Assembly (NCBI GenBank): GCA_001890945.1
Contig: MLAX01000001.1
Location: 62,001 to 126,000 of the forward strand
DNA from: Alphaproteobacteria bacterium AO1-B
GTDB lineage: Bacteria > Pseudomonadota > Alphaproteobacteria > Rhizobiales > Stappiaceae
Length of the DNA: 64,000 nucleotides
Reading direction: 5' to 3'
The notes under the pieces are model-generated. The model had not been told where the DNA came from. It made no database searches and was given only the letters and a program-made list of their open reading frames with translations. The position numbers and the translations under genes are program-made. Below are positions 36,546-44,659 of the stretch, piece after piece (the first letter of the stretch is position 1; each line of letters begins with the position of its first letter).

Positions 36546-37778
36546 ATGGATCTTGGAGTAACGGACCGGGTGCGCCCGCTGATCGAGCAGGTGCGTCGCA
36601 TGGTGGAAACCGAAATCGCGCCGCTGGATGCCGAATACCATGAGGAAGTCGGCAAGCATCCCTCCGGTGACCGGTTCTTGCACACCGACCGGCAGATCGA
36701 AATCCTGGAAGGGCTGAAGGCCAAGGCCAAGGAACGCGGGCTCTGGAATTTCTGGTTGACCGACAGCGAGCGCGGTTTTGGCCTGACCACCGTTGAATAC
36801 GCCTATCTTGCCGAGGAAATGGGCAAGGTCGGCATCGCCGCGGAAGTCTTCAACTGCAATGCCCCGGACACCGGCAACATGGAGGTTCTGGAGCGCTATG
36901 GCACGCAAGCCCACAAAGACCGCTGGCTGAAACCGCTTCTGAACGGCGATATCCGCTCCGCTTACTTGATGACAGAGCCGGACGAAGCGTCTTCGGATGC
37001 CACCAACATCGCTTTATCCGCAGTCAAAGACGGCGATGAGTGGATACTCAACGGGGAGAAATGGTGGGCAAGCGGGGCCGGCGACAGCCGATGCAAGCTT
37101 TACATCGTGATGGCGCGCACCGATCCGGACGCGCACAAGCACAGCCGCCATTCCATGTTCCTGATCCCGGCCGATGCGGATGGACTGGAAGTCCTGCGGC
37201 CGATGCATGTTTTCAATACCGATGATGCACCGCACGGCCATATGCACATCCGCTTTACCAATGTGCGCGTTCCGGAAGCTGATCTCGTTCTGGGTCAGGG
37301 GCGCGGCTTTGAAGTGGCGCAAGGACGTCTCGGCCCAGGCCGGATCCACCATTGCATGCGGGCGATCGGTCAAGCGGAGCGCGCCCTTGAACTGCTATGC
37401 AAGCGGGCGCTGAGCCGGGAAGCGTTTGGCAAAAAACTCGCGGATCTTGGAGCCAACCACGACATCATCGCCAATGCGCGCATGGAAATCGAAATGGCGC
37501 GCCTGCTCTGTCTAAAGGCGGCGTGGATGATGGACACGCAAGGCACCCGTGCAGCCCAGCCATGGATCAGCAAGATCAAGGTTATCGCACCGCTGATGGC
37601 GCTGAAAGTGGTCGACGAAGCGATGCAGGTCCATGGGGCCGCCGGGATCAGCCAGGATTTCCCGCTGGCCAGCATGTGGGCGCATTTGAGAACCCTGCGC
37701 TTTGCCGACGGGCCGGACGCGGTCCACCGGCGTCAGGTCGCCCGGGTCGAGCTTCGCAAATACACCAACGCCGGGTGA
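36546..37778 (+). CDS. Acyl-CoA dehydrogenase, ACAD10/ACAD11-like
   Basis: 410 residues. FAD-flavoenzyme motifs: YLMTEPDEASSDATNIALSA, WWASGAGDSRCKLYIVMART, then GRLGPGRIHHCMRAIGQAER ALELLCKRALSREAFGKKL, VHGAAGISQDFPLA, and RFADGPDAVHRRQVARVELR. The GPGRIHHCMR...AER and DGPD.VH text is what distinguishes the ACAD10/ACAD11 subgroup from ordinary beta-oxidation dehydrogenases. In that subgroup the partner kinase domain first phosphorylates a 4-hydroxyacyl-CoA and the dehydrogenase domain removes the phosphate. Here the kinase is the next gene, 10 nt downstream. FAD-dependent, with ETF as electron partner if it acts as a normal dehydrogenase. Confidence 0.87.
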   Translation: MDLGVTDRVRPLIEQVRRMVETEIAPLDAEYHEEVGKHPSGDRFLHTDRQIEILEGLKAKAKERGLWNFWLTDSERGFGLTTVEYAYLAEEMGKVGIAAEVFNCNAPDTGNMEVLERYGTQAHKDRWLKPLLNGDIRSAYLMTEPDEASSDATNIALSAVKDGDEWILNGEKWWASGAGDSRCKLYIVMARTDPDAHKHSRHSMFLIPADADGLEVLRPMHVFNTDDAPHGHMHIRFTNVRVPEADLVLGQGRGFEVAQGRLGPGRIHHCMRAIGQAERALELLCKRALSREAFGKKLADLGANHDIIANARMEIEMARLLCLKAAWMMDTQGTRAAQPWISKIKVIAPLMALKVVDEAMQVHGAAGISQDFPLASMWAHLRTLRFADGPDAVHRRQVARVELRKYTNAG

Positions 37779-37788
37779 GGTTCGTTTA

Positions 37789-38814
37789 ATGACCACTGCG
37801 GCACTGGATCTTGAGCGACTGGCATTCTGGCTGGAGCAAAACCTGCCGGGGTTCAAAGGGCCGTTGACGGCAGAAAAGTTCAACCGGGGGCAGTCAAACC
37901 CGACGTTCCGACTTTCCGCGCCCTCCGGCGCGTATGTGTTGCGGCGAAAACCGCCGGGTGTGCTTTTGAAATCCGCCCACGCCGTTGACCGGGAGTTCCG
38001 GGTTCAAAAGGCCCTCGCAGCAACGGATGTTCCGGTCGCCCGGATGCATGTTCTGTGTGAGGACGACGATGTGATTGGTTCGGCCTTTTACATCATGGAT
38101 CTGGTCGAAGGGCGGAACTTTGATGATCCTCGGATCCTGGACGTCGATACCGTCACCCGGTCGGCAATCTACGACGAAATGAACCGGGTGCTCGCCGCCA
38201 TCCACTCCGTTGATTTGGAGGCGGCTGGCCTGGCCGATTATGGCCCGGCCGGGAACTACTACCGCCGCCAAATCGATCGCTGGACTAAACAGTACCGGGC
38301 GAGCGAAACCGGGACGATTGCGGACATGGACGAGCTGATTGCATGGCTTGACCAGAACATTCCGGAAGACGATGGCCGGCGCACGCTGGTGCACGGCGAT
38401 TACCGGATCGACAACATGCTGTTCGCGAAAGATAGTCCGGAGTGTGTCGCGGTGCTCGACTGGGAGCTGTCGACACTCGGCCATCCGTTTGCGGATCTCG
38501 CAGCCCTTATCATGCAATGGCGCTGCCCGCCGGGAGCCGAGGGCCGGGGTCTTGCCGGTGTTGATCGCAAAATGCTCGGCATTCCCGAGGACCAAGTTTT
38601 TGTGGAGGCCTATTGTAAGCGTATGGGGATCTCCGGCATTCCGGATTTCGGGTTTTATCTGGCGTTCTGCTTTTTCCGGATGGGCGCGATCCTGCAAGGC
38701 GTCAAAAAACGTGCGCTCGACGGCAATGCCTCAAATCCGGAGCAGGGGTTGAGACTCGGCAAGGCGGTGCCGGGTTTTGCCAAGGGCGGCCTGGAGGCTA
38801 TCCAGCATGGCTGA
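37789..38814 (+). CDS. APH-like phosphotransferase (ACAD10/11-type 4-hydroxyacyl-CoA kinase candidate)
   Basis: 341 residues of the choline/aminoglycoside kinase fold. FNRGQSNPTFRLSAPSGAYV LRRKPPGVLLKSAHAVDREF is the ATP-binding start with the conserved Lys. FYIMDLVEGR is the hinge. LVHGDYRIDNMLF is the catalytic H-G-D-x4-N loop, and VLDWELSTLGHPFADLA is the metal-binding DWE. This is the bacterial equivalent of the N-terminal kinase of ACAD10/ACAD11 and of LvaA of levulinate catabolism. The neighbouring gene order (dehydrogenase, kinase, SDR) supports phosphorylation of a hydroxyacyl-CoA rather than antibiotic resistance. Overlaps the next gene by 8 nt. Confidence 0.85.
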   Translation: MTTAALDLERLAFWLEQNLPGFKGPLTAEKFNRGQSNPTFRLSAPSGAYVLRRKPPGVLLKSAHAVDREFRVQKALAATDVPVARMHVLCEDDDVIGSAFYIMDLVEGRNFDDPRILDVDTVTRSAIYDEMNRVLAAIHSVDLEAAGLADYGPAGNYYRRQIDRWTKQYRASETGTIADMDELIAWLDQNIPEDDGRRTLVHGDYRIDNMLFAKDSPECVAVLDWELSTLGHPFADLAALIMQWRCPPGAEGRGLAGVDRKMLGIPEDQVFVEAYCKRMGISGIPDFGFYLAFCFFRMGAILQGVKKRALDGNASNPEQGLRLGKAVPGFAKGGLEAIQHG

Positions 38815-39595
38815 TCAGCGTTTTTCAGGCCAAACGGTCATGATCACCGGGGCCGCCGGCGGCTTTGGTGCCGAAGCTGCCCGCAAATTTGCAGCGCTCG
38901 GTGCGCGGTTGGCCTTGTCGGACCGGGATGAGAGTGGGCTGGAACGCATCCGTGCCGAGCTTCAGGATACGGGCGCAGATGTTCTGATTGAAGCCTATGA
39001 CGTTGGTAATGAAGACCAGACCAAAGCGCATATTGATCAAATCCTGGAGCGTTTCGGCTCCCTTGATATTGCGCTCAACAACGCCGGTGTTTGTCACGAT
39101 CTCAAACCGTTGACCCAGCTCGCAGTCGAGGATCTTGACCGGATGTTTGCGGTGAATGTGCGCGGTGTCTTTTTGGGCATGAAATATCAGATCCCGGTGA
39201 TGGCCAAGGCTGGGCGCGGTGCCATCATCAACATGGCCTCAGCCGCCGGGCTTGTTGGGGCCGGAATGTTGTCGGCCTATGCGGCTTCAAAACACGCCGT
39301 GGTTGGATTGACCCGCTCGGCTGCCGACGAGACGGGGCGCAGCGGCGTCAGGATCAACGCGGTCTGCCCGTCCTTTGCGCAAACCGCGATGTACCAGACC
39401 TTTTCTGAAGCCTTGGCGGAAAGCCAGAACAGGCCGGCCAGCGAGATCGATGCGGCTTTTACCAAACGCAGCCCGATGGGCCGTGTTATCCGCTCTGACG
39501 AAGTCATCTCGGCGGTGCTTTGGCTCGCCGACCCGAACAACACGGCCGTCCACGGTCAGGCCATTCCGGTAGACGGTGGTTTGACCGCAGTGTGA
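38807..39595 (+). CDS. SDR family oxidoreductase
   Basis: 262 residues from MADQRFSGQTVMITGAAGGF. TGAAGGFGAEAARKF binds the cofactor, and LALSDRDESG (Asp after the second strand) suggests NAD. NNAG follows, and the active-site set is NMASAAGLVG and AYAASKHAVVGLTR. PSFAQTAMYQTF and the C-terminal IPVDGGLTAV complete it. The start at 38807 lies inside the kinase gene with GGAGG about 11 nt upstream. Last gene of the operon. Probably oxidises a hydroxyacyl intermediate. A degraded copy of its C-terminus appears about 600 nt downstream. Confidence 0.88.
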   Translation: MADQRFSGQTVMITGAAGGFGAEAARKFAALGARLALSDRDESGLERIRAELQDTGADVLIEAYDVGNEDQTKAHIDQILERFGSLDIALNNAGVCHDLKPLTQLAVEDLDRMFAVNVRGVFLGMKYQIPVMAKAGRGAIINMASAAGLVGAGMLSAYAASKHAVVGLTRSAADETGRSGVRINAVCPSFAQTAMYQTFSEALAESQNRPASEIDAAFTKRSPMGRVIRSDEVISAVLWLADPNNTAVHGQAIPVDGGLTAV

Positions 39596-39644
39596 TGTGC
39601 CTAGTTTTTGCCTTGGAGAGAATTCCGGCGCCTAAGTAATATGT

Positions 39645-40049
39645 CTAGGCGGGAGCGGCACCGTATTTGTTTGGTCCCTTGTGCCCGGGCATAAGGCCGA
39701 CGACCGTGGAAAGCGCTAAACCGGCCCAATCCAGTATGCCTAAGGTTTCTTGATAGGTTCCGATGAAACCGATGACGAATATGGGCAAGGCAATCCAGCC
39801 CGTCACTCCAAAATCATGGGCTCTTCGTACGGTCAGCGCAATATTCGGGATAATAAGTAGCGTGCCAGTAAAAAAGGAAACTTGCGTAAAGAGGGGGTCT
39901 TCAGGGGTCAATCCAATAAATAAAACGATCGTGGATATAATCACGATCGAAAGCAACATAAATACTAAGTAGTACCAATAATCGCTTCTTTTTGAACGTC
40001 CGCTGTAATTCAGCGTTTCGGAAATCGTCTGCTTAATGCTTCTAATCAC
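39645..40049 (-). CDS. DUF805 domain-containing membrane protein
   Basis: 134 residues starting at a GTG with GAGG 8 nt upstream. SETLNYSGRSKRSDYWYYLV is followed by hydrophobic segments. IPNIALTVRRAHDFGVTGWI is the DUF805 signature (R-x-HD), and a GHKGPNKYG end is typical of the family. About four membrane helices. Function unknown. The gene is convergent with the SDR operon, and codon use is more A/T-rich than its neighbours, which may mark recent acquisition. Confidence 0.85.
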   Translation of the reverse strand: MIRSIKQTISETLNYSGRSKRSDYWYYLVFMLLSIVIISTIVLFIGLTPEDPLFTQVSFFTGTLLIIPNIALTVRRAHDFGVTGWIALPIFVIGFIGTYQETLGILDWAGLALSTVVGLMPGHKGPNKYGAAPA

Positions 40050-40176
40050 TGGGAGACCTCACACGACAGAAAACTCTAATTGTGTAGACGTCCTCAGACT
40101 AACGATGATTGAAGAAAGATAGTTAAAATTTACAATGATTTGGGTTTATCAAGGCCGTTTCCCAAGCGTTTCGCAG

Positions 40177-40213
40177 GAAGGCCAATCCGGTCGATGGCGG
40201 CCTGACTGCAGCA
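40177..40213 (+). pseudogene. Remnant of an SDR C-terminus
   Basis: One frame reads ANPVDGGLTAA, and the DNA follows the 3' end of the SDR gene at 38807-39595 closely (IPVDGGLTAV there), with scattered third-position and a few other differences. No SDR core precedes it. This is a short decayed duplicate or the scar of a deletion. Confidence 0.35.
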
Positions 40214-40393
40214 GGTCGATTGAGAATTCTCGAAACAAGGCCTGTGCCTTCTGCTATCCCTGCGCAGGTGGGATCCAAGAAATTGCCGAGCTGGTGGATT
40301 TGAAGAGACAGCTTTCTTGAGGTTCTTGAGCCCCAGCCTCCGCAGGGGTGGCTACTGAACGTAGTTTTCCCCCAGACCGTCCGTCCGCACGGT

Positions 40394-40516
40394 GTCATCC
40401 CGGACGTGATCCGGGATCTACTCTCATTTCAGCTCGCCGCAGATTTCGATCAACTTTCAGGCGGCTCTACGAACGATTGGATACCGGGTCTCAGCTTGCG
40501 CTTCGACCGGGATGAC
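40394..40516. repeat. Interspersed palindromic element bounded by GTCATCCCGG / CCGGGATGAC
   Basis: GTCATCCCGG (40394-40403) is repeated inverted as CCGGGATGAC (40507-40516). Inside, CCGGACGTGATCCGG is a further dyad. The wording (GTCATCCCGG-Acgtgatccgggatc) matches the small intergenic repeat families that are abundant in alphaproteobacteria. It fills most of the 163-nt gap before the FadB-like stop and may act as a terminator or insulator. Confidence 0.55.
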
Positions 40517-40565
40517 AAATGCTTACGATGACAGGTCAGTTCCAGCCGGTTCAGACGACTCAACG

Positions 40566-42677
40566 TCAGCCCTTGTTCCTTTCAGCAAACGTTCCACCGG
40601 TCTCGGCCATTTGGCGCAGGAGAGCCGGAACCTGCCAGTAGTAGCTGTCTTCCTCAGCAAAGGCTTCGATGCGCTTGACGAGTTCCGCTGCGCCGATCTG
40701 GTCCGCTGTATGCATCGGCCCGCCACGGAATCGCGGGAAGCCGTAGCCGAAGAGATAAACCGCATCGATGTCGATTGGCCGGAGCGCGATGCCGTCCTCA
40801 AGAACGCGGATTGCCTCGGAAATCATCGCGGTCATGAACCGGCTGACGATCCCTTCTGCCGTGAACTTGCGCGGTGTGATCCCGGCCTTGGCCCGTTCTT
40901 CATCAATGATTTTGAGGGCATCCGGGTTCGGGCGGGCACCAGTTTCGTCGTAGATATAGAAACCCCGGCCTGTTTTGCGGCCAAACCAGCCCTGTTCACA
41001 GATCCGGTCGAGGATGGGGATGTAGCGCTCTTCCGCTGGCCGGGTGGCCGCGCGGCGCTTGTTGGTCGCCCAGCTGATGTCGAGGCCGGCGAGGTCGTAA
41101 ACCTGATAAGGGCCCATGGCGAACCCGAAATCGGTCATGGCCGTATCGACTTCTTCTGGAGAAGCACCGTCCATCATCATGTAATCCGCGGCCTTCTTGT
41201 AGAAAGACAGGATGCGGTTGCCGATGAAACCGTCGCAGACCCCGGCCCGGACAGCGACTTTTTTCAGTTTTTTGGCAAGGGCAAAGCCGGTCGCCACCGC
41301 GTCCGATGCTGTCTTGTCGGCGACGACCACTTCCAGAAGCCGCATGACATGGGCCGGCGAGAAGAAATGCAAGCCAATGACGTCCTGCGGACGGCTGGTG
41401 ACGGAGGCGATCTCATTGATGTCGAGATAGGAGGTGTTGGAGGCAAGCACCGCGCCCGGCTTTGCCACCTTGTCGAGCTCGGTGAAGATGCTGCGCTTCA
41501 CATCCATCTCTTCGAACACGGCCTCAATGATGAGATCGGCTTCTGACAAGGCACCCAATTCGACCGCGGAGGACAGATTGCCGGAGAGGATCTGATCTCG
41601 GTTGTCGGCTGCGAGTTTGCCGCGTTTAACGGCGCCTTCGAGGTTCTTGGCAATTGTCGCCAGGCCCCGGTCGAGCCCGCCCTGGTCGCGTTCGGTCAAG
41701 GTGACGTCAAACCCGGCCAAGAGGCACGCGGTCGCAATGCCGGAGCCCATTGTGCCACCACCGATCACTCCGATTTTTGCAATCTGGCGGGGTGTTTCGT
41801 TGGCTTCCGGGATTTTTGACACAGCCCGCTCGGCAAAGAAGGCATGGATCAGACCGGCGCGCTGCGGGCTCTCCATGCAGTCCTGGAACAGGCTGCGCTC
41901 TTTTAGAAGGCCTTCAGTCAACGGCAGTGTGCTGGCCTCGACCGCATCGACGCACTTGTGCGGTGAGAACAAAAGCGGTTGGTTTTTTTGCAGTTTCTGC
42001 CGGAAGGCCTCAATGGCGTCCGGATCGGAGGCTGTCTCCAATTCGCCGGTCTTGCGATGGCTCAACGTGCCGTCTGCAAGGGCCTGCGCCGCTTTGAGCG
42101 CAAGATCGCGAGGCGCGCCGTCTTCTATGGTGTCGACCAGCCCGGTCTCCAGAGCCTTTTGCGCCGAAATCGGCTTGCCGCTGGTAATCATGTCCAAAGA
42201 AGCAGCAACTCCGGCAAGGCGTGGTGCGCGCTGAGTGCCGCCCGCGCCCGGCAGAATGCCAAGTGTCACTTCCGGGAGCCCGACCTTGGCACTGGGGACG
42301 GCAATGCGCGCGTGACAGCTCATGGCAACTTCCAAGCCGCCGCCGAGAGCCGTGCCATGAATGATGCAAGCGATGGGCGTTTCTGAGTTTTCGAGAAAGT
42401 TACACAGGTCCGGCAACCAAGGGTCTTGCGGCGGCTTGCCGAATTCCCGGATATCCGCGCCTGCGATGAAGGTACGGCCTTCGCCGTAGAGGCCAATGGC
42501 CTTGATCCCGGGGTCTTTCTGCAAGTCTGAAACAGCTTGATGGACGCCCTGACGCAAGGCATGGGAAGCAGCGTTGACCGGCGGATTGTTGAGCGCGACA
42601 AGCGCGACATTGCCGTGTTTTTCGACGGAAACCACGTCGTTCACTTTGCTGGCTGCGGATTGCACCGGCGTATCCAT
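40566..42677 (-). CDS. Trifunctional fatty-acid oxidation protein, FadB/FadJ-like (enoyl-CoA hydratase / 3-hydroxyacyl-CoA dehydrogenase)
   Basis: 703 residues. The N-terminal crotonase domain (about 1-270) contains FIAGADIREFGKPPQDPWLP, IHGTALGGGLEVAMSCHARI and LPEVTLGILPGAGGTQRAPR. The NAD-binding dehydrogenase domain starts near 300 (IAKIGVIGGGTMGSGIATAC) and has NTSYLDINEIA and GLHFFSPAHVMRLLEVV, followed by paired C-terminal helical domains (MGPYQVYDLAGLDISWATNK and GFPRFRGGPMHTAD). Hydrates enoyl-CoA and oxidises L-3-hydroxyacyl-CoA in beta-oxidation. The ATG at 42677 has GGGAGAAGCTCA upstream. Convergent with the acyl-CoA operon and probably part of the same catabolic capability. Confidence 0.92.
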   Translation of the reverse strand: MDTPVQSAASKVNDVVSVEKHGNVALVALNNPPVNAASHALRQGVHQAVSDLQKDPGIKAIGLYGEGRTFIAGADIREFGKPPQDPWLPDLCNFLENSETPIACIIHGTALGGGLEVAMSCHARIAVPSAKVGLPEVTLGILPGAGGTQRAPRLAGVAASLDMITSGKPISAQKALETGLVDTIEDGAPRDLALKAAQALADGTLSHRKTGELETASDPDAIEAFRQKLQKNQPLLFSPHKCVDAVEASTLPLTEGLLKERSLFQDCMESPQRAGLIHAFFAERAVSKIPEANETPRQIAKIGVIGGGTMGSGIATACLLAGFDVTLTERDQGGLDRGLATIAKNLEGAVKRGKLAADNRDQILSGNLSSAVELGALSEADLIIEAVFEEMDVKRSIFTELDKVAKPGAVLASNTSYLDINEIASVTSRPQDVIGLHFFSPAHVMRLLEVVVADKTASDAVATGFALAKKLKKVAVRAGVCDGFIGNRILSFYKKAADYMMMDGASPEEVDTAMTDFGFAMGPYQVYDLAGLDISWATNKRRAATRPAEERYIPILDRICEQGWFGRKTGRGFYIYDETGARPNPDALKIIDEERAKAGITPRKFTAEGIVSRFMTAMISEAIRVLEDGIALRPIDIDAVYLFGYGFPRFRGGPMHTADQIGAAELVKRIEAFAEEDSYYWQVPALLRQMAETGGTFAERNKG

Positions 42678-42765
42678 TGAGCTTCTCCCGTTTGATTGTT
42701 GCGACAAGCATTGGCAATCTTGACGAACGTCTGTCAAGCCACCCAACGGGGTAAGCGCGTTTGAA

Positions 42766-43233
42766 CTACGCGCCGGACCGCGGTTTGTCCGTGAAGGCGC
42801 ACCGATCAGGTTTCAGATCGATCAGAGGGGTGCTATTGAGGCAGTCGAGTCCGCGTACGGTCAAAAGGGGACCGTCGACTGAAATCAGTTTGACCAATGA
42901 GGTGCCAATGGGGTTCGGCCGGTTGGGCGAGCGCAACGCAAAGGTCCCGCGGACATCCCCGGTATGCGCCGGGTTCTGGATGACCAGGTCTCGCCGGGCA
43001 CGATCAAGCCAGTACAGCACCTCGATGCTGTCGAAGGTTTCGATGTTTTTCAGTGCCGGGACCCAGGGTTCAAACACCACGATCCGGCAATCCGGCCCGT
43101 TTTCTGGATCGCCGCGCCGCGGACACTCCTTGCGCTCCACCCAGGGCGTGTGGATCCGCCCGATATAGCGCAGCTGGGCATCTTCGGGCGGCGTGGTCGG
43201 GACGAACACTTCATGAGGGCGAATATCGGTCAT
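42766..43233 (-). CDS. trmO: tRNA (N6-threonylcarbamoyladenosine(37)-N6)-methyltransferase TrmO
   Basis: 155 residues. LRYIGRIHTPWVERKECPRR, IVVFEPWVPALKNIETF and VLYWLDRARRDL precede the family signature GTFALRSPNRPNPIGTSLV KLISVDG, then GLDCLNSTPLIDLKPD. TrmO (YaeB/VirR fold) uses SAM to methylate t6A37 of threonine tRNAs. The ATG at 43233 follows the stop of the upstream regulator gene by 19 nt; a longer frame (43296) would overlap that gene. Confidence 0.88.
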   Translation of the reverse strand: MTDIRPHEVFVPTTPPEDAQLRYIGRIHTPWVERKECPRRGDPENGPDCRIVVFEPWVPALKNIETFDSIEVLYWLDRARRDLVIQNPAHTGDVRGTFALRSPNRPNPIGTSLVKLISVDGPLLTVRGLDCLNSTPLIDLKPDRCAFTDKPRSGA

Positions 43234-43252
43234 AAAAATCTGTCTGTTGCGT

Positions 43253-44143
43253 TCAAGGAGAAAGCCAGCGGACGCGGCCCAGCGGAGAGAGGTCATAGCC
43301 GTCCATATTGGCGGCTTTGTCCTGAAACTGCTGCGTCCGGGTGAAGTTCAAAAGCCGCTGAACGGGATCAGTGAAGTAGGACTTCCGGTCGATCAAAAGA
43401 TCAAAGTGTTCATCGGTTAGCGGGACAAATCCGAGTTTGTACTGTTTGGCCATGGCTTCAACGCCAAGTGCTGCGTCCGCATCCCCGCTGGCAACAGCCC
43501 CGGCCGCCTCACTCTCGGTGTAGGCATATCCGCTAAAAGCCCGAAGATCCTCTTCGCTCAATCCGGCCGCTTCCAGAAGCCTTGAAAAAAGGGCCGCTGC
43601 ACCGGCGCCCGGTTGACGGCGCACAACGCGCTTGCCTTTGAGATCGGCAACCGAATGAATGTCATAAGCCGCGTCGCTTGAGACCAAAAGCCCGCGTTTG
43701 CGGATGGCCCAGCCGATGAGTACAGCATCTGTAACGCCGCGTTTGGAGGCGGAGCCGATGTTCCAACCTGTTTCTTCAGGTATATGCAGGCCGGACAGGG
43801 CAGCGCGGTGATCGCCAAAACAGGCAAGACCCTCCCGGCTGCCATTGAACAGCGTGGCAAGACCGCAGCCGGAATCTCTGATGGCCCAGTCGAGCAACGG
43901 ATCATGAGACCCTGTGATCACCGCAGGCCGATCTTCCGGTGCAAGTGATCCAGAACCTTCGATCCAGGCGCGGATTTCGGAAGCCGGAAACAGGAGTTTG
44001 CCCGTGATGCGCCGGTGCGGGATCTCATCGGCAGCTGCAAGGTCATAGACCTTGCGCTCTTTGACCCGCAACAGGTCGGCGACCTCGCGGGTCGTCAAAT
44101 AGTCAGGTTGCTGTCCGGCGCTTTGTGGCACTTCAATCCCCAT
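43253..44143 (-). CDS. Excisionase-type HTH regulator with periplasmic-binding-like (PBP_like) domain
   Basis: 296 residues. An N-terminal excisionase/MerR-like HTH (about 14-60) reads DYLTTREVADLLRVKERKVYDLAA then PHRRITGKLLFPASEIRAWI. A PBP_like domain (PF12727 type) follows: VITGSHDPLLDWAIRDSGCG, ATLFNGSREGLACFGDHRAA, VRRQPGAGAAALFSRLLEAAG and AVASGDADAALGVEAMA. Related one-component proteins occur near molybdate or tungstate and formate-dehydrogenase genes; the ligand here is unknown. Upstream of trmO and likely co-transcribed. Confidence 0.8.
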   Translation of the reverse strand: MGIEVPQSAGQQPDYLTTREVADLLRVKERKVYDLAAADEIPHRRITGKLLFPASEIRAWIEGSGSLAPEDRPAVITGSHDPLLDWAIRDSGCGLATLFNGSREGLACFGDHRAALSGLHIPEETGWNIGSASKRGVTDAVLIGWAIRKRGLLVSSDAAYDIHSVADLKGKRVVRRQPGAGAAALFSRLLEAAGLSEEDLRAFSGYAYTESEAAGAVASGDADAALGVEAMAKQYKLGFVPLTDEHFDLLIDRKSYFTDPVQRLLNFTRTQQFQDKAANMDGYDLSPLGRVRWLSP

Positions 44144-44659
44144 GTATGGAAGCTGAACTTAGCGGAGTTTCAAAGACTTGCACAGGGGTGTCAGCGGCCG
44201 AAAGAGCTAGGCTGGAGATCAGCTGGGTTGACCGTGCTGAACATCAGTTCACCTGAATAAAGACGATCACACAGCCGGAACAGGGGCAGGCAATGTTGTT
44301 GTGCATTGCCGCAAATTTAAATCGATCTAGTATGTTTTGAATGCGCACATAAACGTTTGGTCTTTCTGCCGCTAATGGATCCTTAGAGCGTTCTAGATCG
44401 CTGGAAATGCAGTTGGACAATAGGTGTTTTTTGATCATTGCTTGGCTCAGCAATTCTGCCGAAGTTGTTTCGCGCTGCAAAATATTCAATCAGCATGTGA
44501 TTAAAAAATATTAGTTTTTTTTGATGCCCCCCCCTTTCAAAGGGCTTTGATTTTTGTTTTGCTACCGCTCGCAGCTGAAACGAAGGTAGGCGGCACGGAG
44601 GGGTGCGGTCGGAAATCGCTGAGGCTGATAAAAACAAACAAACCAGACTTGGGGACAAA
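44144..44659. other. Intergenic region upstream of the PotABCD-like operon
   Basis: 516 nt between divergent genes, A/T-rich towards the right. It contains a run of eight C (44527-44534) directly followed by TTTCAAAGGG and a T-rich stretch. A possible minus-strand frame of about 80 codons starts at a TTG and shows no family resemblance or ribosome binding site, so I do not call it. Promoters for both flanking operons must lie here, but none was clear. Confidence 0.5.

Larger units (their letters stand above)
40050..40565. other. Gene-free region holding an SDR remnant and a palindromic repeat
   Basis: 516 nt between the DUF805 start and the FadB-like stop. Contents recognised: upstream sequence of the DUF805 gene (40050-40140, A/T-rich), the SDR remnant (40177-40213), and the inverted-repeat element (40394-40516). 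No intact gene is evident. Confidence 0.5.

Noticed and set aside
37789..38814. Aminoglycoside resistance kinase
   Set aside because: The fold is shared, but the neighbours (ACAD11-like dehydrogenase, SDRs, acyl-CoA ligase) and HGDYRIDN/DWELSTLGHP wording fit the ACAD10/11 kinase group.
44244..44489. Possible 81-residue minus-strand protein before the transporter operon
   Set aside because: TTG start, no ribosome binding site, no recognisable motif, in an A/T-rich regulatory region.
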